Shown here: in pieces, positions 35,538-44,426 of the stretch
Numbering within the stretch: the first letter of the stretch is position 1
How the letters are laid out: each line of letters begins with the position of its first letter
NCBI GenBank assembly: GCA_021404685.1
Contig: QWHC01000017.1
Coordinates: 1 to 64,000, forward strand
Reading direction: 5' to 3'
Source of the DNA: Chloroflexi bacterium CFX4
GTDB lineage: Bacteria; Chloroflexota; Anaerolineae; Aggregatilineales; UBA2796
DNA: 64,000 nucleotides
Notes under the pieces: generated by a model
Told to the model about the DNA's origin: nothing
Database searches by the model: none
What the model saw: the letters and a program-made list of their open reading frames with translations, nothing else
Position numbers and translations under genes: made by a program

Positions 35538-35636
35538 AGCCGCTACCTTTTGTTAAATGTAGTGAAGAGTGCTAAGTCTAATGGCGAGTCTGCCAATATG
35601 CTAGTAGATGGCTTGGGAGAGGGAATTTTTACGCAC

Positions 35637-36128
35637 ATGAACTATGAAAATGCGCCGCAAGCACGCCGTGAGCCATTGCCTTTTGGCAGGCTTGCGCCAG
35701 ATTTCCGCCTAGAAAGCGCTGAGGGCAGCCCTTTTACACGAGAGCAGTTCCGCGGCAGGCATGGGCTTGTCGTGCTGTTTATCCAGCCGCGCCAGCCCGC
35801 CACCGAGCCGCTGCTGAAGGCGCTTGGGCAAGATTGGGCAGAATATGTGGAGATCAACACGCGCATCCTGGCAATTGCCGACTTGCCGCTTACCGATCTT
35901 GCGCCGCTGGCGGCAGCCCTTAGCCTGCCCTTTCCGCTGCTGGCAGATGCCGATAACCGCGTTTGGCAAGCCTACACGGGCGAAACACAACGCGGCGCAG
36001 CACTCTTTGTCTTGGATACCTACGGCGCGACCAGCGCACAGCGCCTTGTGCTGGAGACGGCTGACCTACCCGACGCGGCAGAGATTCTTGAACTGGCGCG
36101 CTATACACAGTACCGATGCAGCGTGTGA
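35637..36128 (+). CDS. Peroxiredoxin-like protein without catalytic cysteine
   Basis: A 163-residue thioredoxin-fold protein of the AhpC/TSA type. It has the N-terminal GRLAPDFRLESAEG and REQFRGRHGLVVLFIQP, then a segment PFPLLADADNRVWQAY that matches the peroxiredoxin core. The position of the peroxidatic Cys (PxxxTxxC) reads QPRQPATEPLL, with no Cys. The only cysteine is near the C-terminus (YRCSV). A redox role is therefore unlikely. The ATG at 35637 follows GGGAGAGGG; upstream in-frame ATG 35598 is possible. Convergent with the DtxR-like gene, 1-nt gap. Confidence 0.75.
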   Translation: MNYENAPQARREPLPFGRLAPDFRLESAEGSPFTREQFRGRHGLVVLFIQPRQPATEPLLKALGQDWAEYVEINTRILAIADLPLTDLAPLAAALSLPFPLLADADNRVWQAYTGETQRGAALFVLDTYGATSAQRLVLETADLPDAAEILELARYTQYRCSV

Positions 36129-36129
36129 G

Positions 36130-36843
36130 TTAGATTGAATCGGAATCATCTGGCACAACCAACGCCTTGCGCGCTACCTGCACGCTGATGGTGCGTGGTT
36201 CGGCGGCGCGGCTGCCGATCCGCACCTGGAGCGTATCGTTGAGCGGCGCACGGTCTGCCAGCACAACCAGCACGCCCGGCACCAAGCCCAGTTCAGAGAG
36301 GTAGCGCAGCACTTCGGGCGATTGATCGAGGATGCGGCTGACGGTGCCGCGCTGTGCAATGGCGAGATCAGCCAGCAGCACCAACTCTGGCAGCGTAACG
36401 GTGCCATCCAGTGCTGGGATCGGATCGCCGTGCGGATCAAGTTCAGGGTGCCCAAGTGCATCGGCGATGCGTGCCTCTAGGCGTTCGGAAATGTGGTGTT
36501 CCAACCGATCCGCCTCATCATGCACTTCGTCCCACGCAAAGCCGAGTTTTTGGGTGAGGTACAATTCTAACAAGCGGTGATGGCGAATGATCTCTAGGGC
36601 AATCTTCTGCCCTTCATCGGTCAGGCGCACGCCGCGATAGGGCGCGTGGGTAAGCAGCGGTGGAATGTTTTCGCTGCCGCTCAGGCGCTTGATCATATCC
36701 GTAGCAGAAGGCGCGGCAATATTCAGCGCACGCGCCAAGAGCATAGTTGGCACAGGGTCAACCTGCTGCTGGATCAGGTAGACCTGCTTCAAAAAGTCTT
36801 CAACCGCCGGCGTGCGCCACTCGCCACGTAATGTATCGGACAT
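36130..36843 (-). CDS. DtxR/MntR-family metal-dependent repressor
   Basis: A 237-residue transcription regulator. The N-terminal winged helix (about 8-75) has VEDFLKQVYLIQQ and ALNIAAPSATDMIKRLS; the dimerisation and metal domain (about 76-150) has RHHRLLELYL, EVHDEADRLEHHISE and LGHPELDPHGDPIP. His and Glu ligand positions typical of DtxR are present. A C-terminal FeoA/SH3-like domain (about 165-235, SPEVLRYLSELGLVPG) completes an IdeR-like layout. Iron or manganese sensing cannot be decided. ATG 36843 has GGAGGG 12 nt upstream. Confidence 0.9.
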   Translation of the reverse strand: MSDTLRGEWRTPAVEDFLKQVYLIQQQVDPVPTMLLARALNIAAPSATDMIKRLSGSENIPPLLTHAPYRGVRLTDEGQKIALEIIRHHRLLELYLTQKLGFAWDEVHDEADRLEHHISERLEARIADALGHPELDPHGDPIPALDGTVTLPELVLLADLAIAQRGTVSRILDQSPEVLRYLSELGLVPGVLVVLADRAPLNDTLQVRIGSRAAEPRTISVQVARKALVVPDDSDSI

Positions 36844-36914
36844 GCTACTGTCAAGCCCTCCACTTTCTGCCCTAAGTGTACCACGTGCGCGCAGGCGGCC
36901 AGCCAAGCGGTTGC

Positions 36915-38015
36915 CTAGCGCTCCTCAACGTAAGCCGGCACATCCAGTTCGTGGGCAAGCCAGCCGCCAATGTGATGTGCGGGCGAATCGAGTTCGCCAA
37001 AGTGCAGCGGGCGCTTCTCGGCAAAGCTGAGCGCATTTAGGGCGCGCCCTTCCACCTCGTGAATGTGCGCCAATTCAATGAAGCCGCGCCGCACTGTGTA
37101 GATGTGTATCCAGATTTCTGCCCACAGCTTGTAGGTTGCCATATCTTCTTCGCTTGGCTTGCGGCGGCTGACGACATGGCTGATCAGCACATAGTCGGCG
37201 CTCTCGTAAGGGAATTGCATCCGCACGCGGCGTCCATCGCGTGTGGTGAGCCGCACCAACTGCCCGCGCCGATCCAAGATGACAACACGCTCACGCCGCA
37301 CGGCACGAAACTGCCACAACGCAAGCCCTGCCATCAAAAACGCGATGCCTAAGCCAATCAAGGGCAACCATTCCGGGCTGACGCGGGCAAACGGCGTTGT
37401 GAGCGCGCCGATAGAGAGCAGGGCAAACAGCGGCGCCAGGATGCTGAAGAAGATGGCGCGCAGCAAAAGTCCGCGCCGCCAATCAGGGCTGCGGCTAAGC
37501 TGATAGCTGGTGTCCGTCTCGCGGAGCTGCCAATCATCTGCCAGGATGGGCAACGGCATCAGTGGGAGATCGGCGAGTGTGTCTTCTTCAGGCTCAGCCG
37601 TGGGCAGCGGTTGCACATCGGGCGTGGAGGGCGGGATCAGTTTGAAGGGCTTTTCCCATAGGTTGGCAAGCGCACGGGCAGTCGGCTCAGCGGCGGCGGC
37701 GTCATCGGCTTGCCAGCGCGCCAAGCCGCACCAACGGCTGCCGCGTGATGCGGCGGCTTCCGGCATCAACATCACGCCCAAGTGCCAAGCAGAGTCTTCG
37801 GCGGCATAGCCCAACGCCACAATCATCACTTGATCAACAGGCAGAAAGCCCGTCTCTGGCAAGCGGCGGGATAAGGCAAAGGCAGGCGTGTATGCCATGC
37901 CGCCCGGCGCCGCAGAGGCGGCAGGCATTTCCGATTCGCCGCGCCCGTTATAAAGATACCAGCGCGCAGCGTCATATTGGATGGTCAGGTTATCGGCGGC
38001 TGTAACTGTCGGCAT
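36915..38015 (-). CDS. Hypothetical membrane protein
   Basis: A 366-residue unknown. The N-terminal 170 residues look soluble and end in an acidic Pro-rich linker. Two membrane spans lie at about 187-210 and 218-238 (AIFFSILAPLFALLSIGAL; LIGLGIAFLMAGLALWQF). A C-terminal cytoplasmic domain begins with RRERVVILDRRGQLVRLTT, which recalls PH-like membrane domains, but I would not assign it. Located upstream of the DtxR-type gene with a 71-nt gap. Confidence 0.6.
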   Translation of the reverse strand: MPTVTAADNLTIQYDAARWYLYNGRGESEMPAASAAPGGMAYTPAFALSRRLPETGFLPVDQVMIVALGYAAEDSAWHLGVMLMPEAAASRGSRWCGLARWQADDAAAAEPTARALANLWEKPFKLIPPSTPDVQPLPTAEPEEDTLADLPLMPLPILADDWQLRETDTSYQLSRSPDWRRGLLLRAIFFSILAPLFALLSIGALTTPFARVSPEWLPLIGLGIAFLMAGLALWQFRAVRRERVVILDRRGQLVRLTTRDGRRVRMQFPYESADYVLISHVVSRRKPSEEDMATYKLWAEIWIHIYTVRRGFIELAHIHEVEGRALNALSFAEKRPLHFGELDSPAHHIGGWLAHELDVPAYVEER

Positions 38016-38191
38016 TCATCGAATCTTCCCAAATCAGAGAGTTGGCGTGTAAGGCAAGGTTGCCTTCACAACTAGCTATGATAGCCGAAAATATGGCGCA
38101 TGGCGATAGTGGCTAGGGCAGGGGTTGGGAAAATCGGCGGGTTATGGGTAAACTGAGATGCGCTGCGCCAAAAAAGGGAGGAATCAGCCCT

Positions 38192-38806
38192 ATGGATGTT
38201 TCGCTGGCAATGGATCAAATTCTGGAAAATACGTCGCTGCTCGCCAACGTTGGTGATGCAGAGGCAAACTATCTGATTAACTGGGCAGGGCAAAAACTAC
38301 CAAGCCTTGTGGCAGAAATCGAAGATGAAGCGCTTGGCTGGCAGAAGGTCGGCGCATTGATGGATGCGCTGCGCGCCGCCAATACGCTGCTCTCGCGCTA
38401 CCGCACTGCCTCTGAGGCAACTCTGCTGGAGCTGCTTCAAAAGTTCCTTATAAGCTACGCAAACACCTTTGGGACAATGGACGCTTCAGCGCACCCAATT
38501 GTGCCAGAGCTTGGCGCGATTATGCGCGCTCAGCCTGATAATGTGGCAGCACTGCGCGCCTTGTTGGACTTCGCCGAAAACGTGCGCCCGCCTATTCAAG
38601 AAGATGAGCCACTGACGCCTGCCCAAATCGAGGCCGTTCAAAATGTTGAGCAGGCACTCGATATGCTCCGCAGCACCATTGGCAACCTCGCCGAGTCACT
38701 GGGCGCCTTCATGCCTACTGATCAGCTTGCCAGCCTGCTAGACGACAATTCCGACTCCGAGCCTTCACCGCCCACCAATGAACAAGGAAATTCTGATGAA
38801 ACGTAA
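38192..38806 (+). CDS. Hypothetical acidic helical protein
   Basis: A 204-residue soluble protein, predicted largely helical and acidic, with no recognised motif. The start is chosen at MDVSLAMDQIL, which has GGGAGG 10 nt upstream; an in-frame ATG at 38144 lacks such a site. The C-terminal 20 residues are polar and disordered. Its 3' end overlaps the phospholipase-D-like lipoprotein gene by 11 nt, so the two are co-expressed. Confidence 0.6.
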   Translation: MDVSLAMDQILENTSLLANVGDAEANYLINWAGQKLPSLVAEIEDEALGWQKVGALMDALRAANTLLSRYRTASEATLLELLQKFLISYANTFGTMDASAHPIVPELGAIMRAQPDNVAALRALLDFAENVRPPIQEDEPLTPAQIEAVQNVEQALDMLRSTIGNLAESLGAFMPTDQLASLLDDNSDSEPSPPTNEQGNSDET

Positions 38807-40154
38807 CGTTCGTTTTGCCGTCCCACGCGCCGCCGCACTGCTCACCCTGATCGCCTTCGCGCTGATCATGGGTGCCTGCGGCGGCGCCGTTGTCTCACAG
38901 CCGACTACCGCGCCCGCCACACGCCCACCTGCGACCACAATTCCGCCAACAGCGGTTGCCGGCGGTTCGTTGCCGCTGGATGCTGGGAATGTGCTGCCAT
39001 GGCTCTCAGTCTATTTCACCAACCCTGATCCGCCTGATCAGGTCAACAACGGTGTGGATCGGCAAATTGTGCCGCTGATTAACGCAGCGCGCCGCCGTAT
39101 TGATGCTGCCTTCTTCGATTTTAATTTACCCAATATCGTGAACGCGCTGATCAACGCACATCGGCGCGGTGTGGAAGTGCGCCTTGTGCTGGACGTGCAG
39201 AACGGCTCGCAAAATGTGCTGGCAGCCCGCGGACGCGATGCCTTCGATGCCCTCGCCGCGCTTAAGAACGCCAACCTCTCATTTGTGGACGGCGGACGCT
39301 CCAGCGGACTGATGCACGAAAAGCTGCTAATCATTGATGGCACAGTGCTGTTTACTGGCTCGTGGAACGCCTCGTGGAACGATACACTTCGCAACAACAA
39401 CAACATCTTGCGGATCACCAACCAACGCCTGATCGCCAACTATCAGCGCGTGTTCAATAACATGTATGAGTCGCAGTTGTTTGGCAGGCGCAGACCTGAA
39501 GGCGCGCAAACACAGCGCATGACCATTGACGGTGTGGTAGTGGAGAACTATTTTGCGCCGCCCGATGGCGTGATGGCAAGGATTGTAGCAGAGGTGAAGA
39601 CAGCACGCCGTTCAGTGCGCTTTATGACCTTTACTTTCACACACCCTGATCTCTCGGCGGCGCTCTTGGAGCGCAAAGCGGCGGGCATCACGGTTGAAGG
39701 TGTCATTGAAAATCGTGGTGCTTCACAAGGCGCATATCCAACTCTCTTTTGCAATGGCGCACGAGTGCGCGTGGACGGCAACACCTACACCATGCACCAC
39801 AAGGTGTTTATCGTTGATGACAACACGGTGATCACTGGTTCGTTCAACCACACACGCGCTGCCGATACAATCAATGACGAGAGCATCTTGATCATCCGCA
39901 GTCCGCAAGTGGCAGCGCTCTATAAACAGGAGTTTGATCGCGTGTTCAGCATTGGGCGTGAGTCTGCTACCGTGACTTGTGAGGCGGCGGCGGCGGGCGT
40001 TACACCAACGCCTGATGAGACCGAATGCCCTGATCTAACCTTCACCTGCTCGCAGTTTACTTCTTGCGCGCAGGCGATGGCATGCTTACGGGCGGGCAAC
40101 GAACGCCTTGATCGGGATGGGAACGGCATCCCGTGCGAGTCGTTGTGTCGGTGA
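38796..40154 (+). CDS. PLD-like lipoprotein with excalibur domain
   Basis: A 452-residue surface lipoprotein: signal peptide with lipobox MGAC, a Pro/Thr spacer, two phospholipase-D halves and a C-terminal excalibur calcium-binding domain. The HKD motifs are HEKLLIID (with GSWNASW after it) and HHKVFIVD (with GSFNHTR). The tail has CSQFTSCAQAMACL and LDRDGNGIPCESLC, the DxDxDGxxCE excalibur signature. The fold covers phospholipases, cardiolipin synthases and nucleases; an exported nuclease or phospholipase is inferred. Start at MKRNVRF with AAGGA 8 nt upstream. Confidence 0.88.
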   Translation: MKRNVRFAVPRAAALLTLIAFALIMGACGGAVVSQPTTAPATRPPATTIPPTAVAGGSLPLDAGNVLPWLSVYFTNPDPPDQVNNGVDRQIVPLINAARRRIDAAFFDFNLPNIVNALINAHRRGVEVRLVLDVQNGSQNVLAARGRDAFDALAALKNANLSFVDGGRSSGLMHEKLLIIDGTVLFTGSWNASWNDTLRNNNNILRITNQRLIANYQRVFNNMYESQLFGRRRPEGAQTQRMTIDGVVVENYFAPPDGVMARIVAEVKTARRSVRFMTFTFTHPDLSAALLERKAAGITVEGVIENRGASQGAYPTLFCNGARVRVDGNTYTMHHKVFIVDDNTVITGSFNHTRAADTINDESILIIRSPQVAALYKQEFDRVFSIGRESATVTCEAAAAGVTPTPDETECPDLTFTCSQFTSCAQAMACLRAGNERLDRDGNGIPCESLCR

Positions 40155-40162
40155 ATTGCGCG

Positions 40163-40193
40163 TGGGCTGTGTTTGTTGGCACAGCCCATTTTT
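40163..40193 (+). terminator. Intrinsic terminator of the PLD-lipoprotein gene
   Basis: TGGGCTGTG (40163-40171) pairs perfectly with CACAGCCCA (40180-40188) and is followed directly by TTTTT. Starts 8 nt past the stop. Confidence 0.88.
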
Positions 40194-40375
40194 CCCAGAC
40201 AGAAGTCGTTTATCTGTGGCGTAGGTTCGCGCAAGCGCGCCATGCAGACCATTAAAATGCACAAAGTTGATGAAATTGTAACCTTTTTTACACGCACTTA
40301 ATCAACAAAACTTGTTATACTGTCCAGCAAGTAACTTTGGCATATTTCGTTAATCTTTTTAAGAGAGCCTTTGAA

Positions 40376-41860
40376 ATGGTTACAACACCTGCACCAACAC
40401 CCACTCAGGGTGAAAACCCAACGGCGTTCGCCGATCAAGTTCGTGCGGAACGGTTAGCCCTCCTTTGGAAGCTCACAGCGGCGATTGTTTTCCTTGTTTT
40501 TTGGGCGCTGTTGGTCATCTCGACTTCAGCGGGCTTGGCACGGGTGGGCGATACGCTGATTGCAGGGATCGTCGTCATTGCTGGGTGTTTCCTCACCGCT
40601 GCTTTCCTCAACCGCAACCGCTACACCTGGGCAGTTGCGGCGTATGCCGGCGGCTTATACTTGGCAATTGGCATCTTGCTTTATGCGGAAGGCGTTGGCG
40701 TGGCACGCACCGCGCAATCTGGACTTGCCGCGCTGGCACTGCCATGCGTGGTGTTGGCTGTGACGCTGCTGCTGCCGCTGCGTGAAGCACTGGTTGGCTT
40801 GGCGATTGGCATCGCCATTGCCATCATTGCGCCTAATCTGGGGCAGCCTGCCATTGTGATCAACAGCATCCAAATAGCGTCCATTCTGCTAATGCTATTC
40901 ACAGTTGGCATTGCGGCACAGTTTGCCAGCGAGATGTACAGCATCACCGAGTGGTCGCTCCGCAGCTATCAGAAAGAGCGTCAGCTCAAAGATCAGCTTT
41001 TCGACACGCAGCAGGAAATCCAACGCAGCTATATGCGGCAGAAATCTCTCTCTGATGAGCTGCAAAACGCCAACGTTGCTTTAGAAGCGTCCCGTGCGGC
41101 AGAGGCAGAGGCGAAAAACTTTCGTGGGCAGTTTCTCGCCAACATGAGCCATGAACTCCGCACACCGCTAAACGCTATTATCGGCTTCAGCGAAACCATG
41201 CTGAAATATCCTATGATGTACCAGAATGTGGCGCTGCCAGAGGCATATCGGCACGATATTCAATTGGTCTATAACAGCGGCAAAACACTGCTACAACTGA
41301 TTAACGATATTCTCGATCTTGCTAAGATTGACGCCGGTCGCCTTGATGTGCTGATCGAAAATGTGCCATTGGAGCCGATCTTCAATACCGTTAAAGCTAC
41401 TGCAACCAGCCTGATCGGCAGCAAACCAATCACAGTGGTGTTGGAACTGCCACCTGAAGGCTTGCCCGAAGTTTCGGGTGATCCGCTCCGCATCCAGCAA
41501 GTGATGCTCAACCTGACCAGCAATGCTGTTAAATTCACCCAACAAGGCACCATCACCTTTGGTGGGCGCCGCGAAGCAAACGGTGAAGTATGCCTGTGGA
41601 TTCGGGATACGGGCATTGGCATTGCAGAACAAGACCAAGAGACGATCTTTGAGGAGTTTAAGCAAGGTGAGAGCGGCAGACGGCAAGGCAGCGCTGGCTC
41701 CGGCTTGGGCTTGGCGATCACACGCCATCTGCTGCGCTTGATGAATGGGCGCATCTGGCTGGAAAGTGAACCCGGTAAGGGATCAACTTTCTATTTCACG
41801 CTGCCCTTAGCACAGCCTGAAACACAGGCACAGACACCCGACCAAGTGAGTACGACGTGA
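40376..41860 (+). CDS. Membrane sensor histidine kinase
   Basis: A 494-residue kinase. Six membrane spans (about 30-195) form the input region with no large extracytoplasmic domain. A coiled-coil linker leads to HisKA (FLANMSHELRTPLNAI, phospho-His) and HATPase_c (QVMLNLTSNAVKFTQQ, RDTGIGIAEQD, GSGLGLAITRHL). The ATG at 40376 follows AAGAGAG; an in-frame TTG 39 nt upstream is less likely. One base separates the stop from the first of two response-regulator genes, so the three probably form one signalling operon. Confidence 0.9.
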   Translation: MVTTPAPTPTQGENPTAFADQVRAERLALLWKLTAAIVFLVFWALLVISTSAGLARVGDTLIAGIVVIAGCFLTAAFLNRNRYTWAVAAYAGGLYLAIGILLYAEGVGVARTAQSGLAALALPCVVLAVTLLLPLREALVGLAIGIAIAIIAPNLGQPAIVINSIQIASILLMLFTVGIAAQFASEMYSITEWSLRSYQKERQLKDQLFDTQQEIQRSYMRQKSLSDELQNANVALEASRAAEAEAKNFRGQFLANMSHELRTPLNAIIGFSETMLKYPMMYQNVALPEAYRHDIQLVYNSGKTLLQLINDILDLAKIDAGRLDVLIENVPLEPIFNTVKATATSLIGSKPITVVLELPPEGLPEVSGDPLRIQQVMLNLTSNAVKFTQQGTITFGGRREANGEVCLWIRDTGIGIAEQDQETIFEEFKQGESGRRQGSAGSGLGLAITRHLLRLMNGRIWLESEPGKGSTFYFTLPLAQPETQAQTPDQVSTT

Positions 41861-41861
41861 C

Positions 41862-42218
41862 ATGCGAATTGCTTACCTTGAAGATAATGCGGTGAATGTG
41901 TCGCTTGTAGAGCGTATTGTGAGCATGACACCGCATACGTTGAGCATTTATAACGACGGTGATGAGGCTTGCCCGCATATTCTGGCTGGCGCCTTCGACC
42001 TGATCTTCATGGATATTGAGCTGGCGGGTAGCCTAAGCGGTGTTGAGTTGGTGCGCCGTGTGCGTGCAGCGGGAATGGATGTGCCAATTGTGGCGCTGAC
42101 TGCCTACGCCATGGTTGGTGATCGGGAGCGCTGCCTTGCCGCTGGCTGCACCGATTACCTTTCCAAGCCGTTTGGTGTTGAGGCTTTTTTGGAGATGTTG
42201 ACTAAACATGGCACCTAA
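41862..42218 (+). CDS. Single-domain response regulator
   Basis: A 118-residue receiver. It has the acidic YLEDNAVN start, the phospho-Asp in LIFMDIELAG, Thr in VALTAYAM and Lys in YLSKPFGVE. No output domain. It begins 1 nt after the histidine kinase stop and is probably its direct partner; it resembles the receivers of hybrid kinases, split off as a separate gene. Confidence 0.9.
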   Translation: MRIAYLEDNAVNVSLVERIVSMTPHTLSIYNDGDEACPHILAGAFDLIFMDIELAGSLSGVELVRRVRAAGMDVPIVALTAYAMVGDRERCLAAGCTDYLSKPFGVEAFLEMLTKHGT

Positions 42219-42276
42219 ACAAATTTCCATCCATGGCAAACCTTAGAATGCCTAGAGACTATAGGGATTAGACATT

Positions 42277-42726
42277 GTGACAGCCAAACACGCCATCGTA
42301 GCCGATGATGAACTTGCAAACCGTGAATTTATGGTGCGTTTGATGCAAATGGCAGGCTTTGAAGTGCATGGTGCTGAAACCGGCGCACAGGCATTAGCCT
42401 TCGCAGAATCCGTACAACCACTCACGCTTGCCCTAATTGACCACCAACTGCCTGATGCACGCGGCGTCGAAATTATCCCAAAACTGCGCGCCGCACATCC
42501 GCAGGCACTCTTGATCATGGCAACCATGCACGATCACCGTGAGCTGATTGATGAGGCGTTTGGCATTGGCATTGATATTTTCCTCGTCAAGCCGCATGGT
42601 TTCATGGAATTGTTCCGCCGCGTGCAAGAGGCGGAAGGTAACTATGAGAGTTTGCGCCAAATGGTGATGGATCAGTACGGTCCGCGCCCCTACCGCGGTG
42701 TGGCAAAACGCCCAACCACGCCTTAG
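42277..42726 (+). CDS. Response regulator receiver protein
   Basis: A 149-residue receiver with a short unusual tail. It has AIVADDELANRE, the phospho-Asp in LALIDHQLPDARG and Lys in IFLVKPHGF. The switch position is in MATMHDH. The last 30 residues are Pro/Arg/Tyr-rich and not a known output domain. GTG start with TAGGGA upstream, 58 nt after the preceding receiver gene. The stop overlaps the convergent AAA ATPase gene by 4 nt. Confidence 0.85.
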   Translation: MTAKHAIVADDELANREFMVRLMQMAGFEVHGAETGAQALAFAESVQPLTLALIDHQLPDARGVEIIPKLRAAHPQALLIMATMHDHRELIDEAFGIGIDIFLVKPHGFMELFRRVQEAEGNYESLRQMVMDQYGPRPYRGVAKRPTTP

Positions 42727-43646
42727 CCCGCCCCAAAGCCGCGCCCGATCTCTGCTTTGGCGCGGCGCACCTGCGCGATGGCTGCCGTAAAATCGTCCAA
42801 CGTTACGGTAGCCGCCTCACGCGCCGCCGCATCAGATGCCGCCAAAATCACACTATTCAAAATATCACCACCGCTTAGCCCTTCGCTAAGGGCTGCCAAT
42901 GCTTCCGCCGTCACCTCTGCGCTGCGTGGCAGCGCCTTGGGTAGGTGATACTGCCACAGCCGAATAAGCGCCGCCTGATCGGGCAAGGTGAACTGCACAT
43001 GCGCCAGAATGCGCCGCACAAAAGCAGGATCATAGTTGCGGGCGAGGTTCGTCGCAAACAACACCACCCCTTCAAACGAATCAAGTTGCAGCAGCAGCGT
43101 TGAGCGCGAGATGTTCACGCCGTAATCCGCCGCTTGTGTGATGTTGGTGACGCGCTGGCTCAGCACGGAGTCCGCTTCGTCAAAGAACAGGACGGCGCTG
43201 TGTGCGCGTGCTGCATCAAACGCAGCGGCGATGTTCTTCGGTGTATCGCCCACATAGCGCGACTCAAGCTGAGCATAGTCCACACGGATAATGTGTTTAT
43301 CGAGGTGCGCGGCGATTGCCTCTGCGGCAAAGCTCTTGCCCGTCCCCGGCGCGCCATACAGATTGATCGCCACACCGCGCCCTTCAGGGTGAATTTCCGA
43401 GAGTCCCCACGCATGGTAGAGCTTTTCGTGATGCTGAATTTTGGCAAGCGCCACGCGCAAACCGCGCTCTGTCTCGGCGCTCAGCACCAAATCGGCAAGG
43501 CGGCGGCGCGGCAATTCGGGCGTGAACAACGTCATGCGCTCTGAAATATCCTCAGCCGTGCGCTCTGCCTGTGTGGGTGGTTGGGATGGGTCACTTTGTC
43601 CGCTGCGGCTATTCCGCCCGTCGGACGACCACGCGATAGGTGACAT
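42723..43646 (-). CDS. AAA family ATPase of a five-gene membrane-protein operon
   Basis: A 307-residue classic AAA ATPase. Walker A GAPGTGKS (98-105), pore-loop-like SRYVGDT (129-135), Walker B AVLFFDEAD (151-159), sensor-1 Asn in LFATN and an Arg pair in AFVRRIL. It resembles SpoVK/Cdc48-like single-ring ATPases that remodel or extract proteins. It is last in a minus-strand operon after four small proteins, three with a common C-terminal motif, and overlaps the preceding gene by 38 nt if the ATG at 43646 is used. Met38 (43535) is an alternative start. Client proteins are probably the operon partners or membrane proteins (inference). Confidence 0.85.
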   Translation of the reverse strand: MSPIAWSSDGRNSRSGQSDPSQPPTQAERTAEDISERMTLFTPELPRRRLADLVLSAETERGLRVALAKIQHHEKLYHAWGLSEIHPEGRGVAINLYGAPGTGKSFAAEAIAAHLDKHIIRVDYAQLESRYVGDTPKNIAAAFDAARAHSAVLFFDEADSVLSQRVTNITQAADYGVNISRSTLLLQLDSFEGVVLFATNLARNYDPAFVRRILAHVQFTLPDQAALIRLWQYHLPKALPRSAEVTAEALAALSEGLSGGDILNSVILAASDAAAREAATVTLDDFTAAIAQVRRAKAEIGRGFGAG

Positions 43647-44013
43647 TCGGTTTAGGTTTCTCCACCAATTTCATCGAACCAAGCGAGAGTTCATATTCCA
43701 GTGTTTCGCCGCGCTCTAGGCGCGTCCGCAGTTCAGTAGGCAGATCGGCAGGTGCGATCTCGCGCATTTCCTCCACCAAATGCGGCGTATCCACCTGTTC
43801 GTTGCGGAACACGGCACGCGCCGTCAGCACGAAGGCGCGCCGTCCATTGACCACGACGCGATCCAGGTAGACCAATGCCGATTGCAGCGCATCCGCCAGC
43901 ACGCCAAGCCGTGCCTGTGCGCGGTGCAGCAGATCAGCAAGCCAGTTCTGCACCGCCGACCAAAAGAGCAGCGTGCCGACCAATGCCAAGCCAACGGTGA
44001 GCAGCGGTAACAT
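43609..44013 (-). CDS. Small membrane protein with LPxxLR motif (operon gene 4)
   Basis: A 134-residue unknown. An N-terminal membrane span (LLTVGLALVGTLLFW) is followed by a QNWLADLL helix, a long amphipathic helix ending RRAFVLTARAVF, then a C-terminal segment with REIAPADLPTELRTRLERG and a beta-rich end. Span, FW..NW signature and LPxxxRxxxxR match the protein at 44942-45361, so the two look like paralogues. It precedes the AAA ATPase and follows the 44017 gene by 3 nt. Confidence 0.65.
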   Translation of the reverse strand: MLPLLTVGLALVGTLLFWSAVQNWLADLLHRAQARLGVLADALQSALVYLDRVVVNGRRAFVLTARAVFRNEQVDTPHLVEEMREIAPADLPTELRTRLERGETLEYELSLGSMKLVEKPKPNVTYRVVVRRAE

Positions 44014-44016
44014 GCC

Positions 44017-44415
44017 TTAATGCCTTTCGCGCCGCTTTGGTTGCGCCGCCTCATCTTCAATATCGGTAAGTTCGTCCAGCGGCACAAGTTCGCCATCGTC
44101 ACCCAGCCCAACCAGATTATGTTTACGCTTGGCGACTACGCCGCTTTTGCGAAGTTCGCGCTGCACCATGCGATCCACGGCGCGCTGCCAGAGATCAAGG
44201 GCGAAGATGCCATGCCCAACCATCGCGCCAAACCATACGACCAGCATGATCTGAAATCGATCATAACTTGCCTGTGTTAGCCCTGCTGCGCTGCTCCAAC
44301 CATTAAAATAGGCGCACGCCACAATAAAAAAGGCGAGGTGCAGCCAAAAGAGCGCACGTTTCCGCAAGTGCTGCACCACACGCCGACGGACAGCCTCATA
44401 ACTTACTTCACCCAT
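44017..44415 (-). CDS. 2TM-type membrane protein with GDDGELVPLDEL tail
   Basis: A 132-residue protein. An N-terminal cytoplasmic helix (YEAVRRRVVQHLRKR) leads into two membrane spans (about 23-43 and 56-75), a basic helix (AVDRMVQRELRKSG) and the tail VGLGDDGELVPLDELTD, then charged residues. The first 90 residues resemble the short '2TM domain' found at ends of bacterial signalling proteins. The tail motif recurs at the end of the protein at 11757-12362. AAAGGA precedes the ATG. Third gene of the five-gene operon. Confidence 0.68.
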   Translation of the reverse strand: MGEVSYEAVRRRVVQHLRKRALFWLHLAFFIVACAYFNGWSSAAGLTQASYDRFQIMLVVWFGAMVGHGIFALDLWQRAVDRMVQRELRKSGVVAKRKHNLVGLGDDGELVPLDELTDIEDEAAQPKRRERH

Positions 44416-44426
44416 ACAAGTTCCTT

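Noticed and set aside
35514..35636. In-frame upstream extension of the peroxiredoxin-like gene
   Set aside because: It overlaps the start of the divergent MFS gene and lacks family-like sequence; 35637 follows a GGGAGAGGG site.
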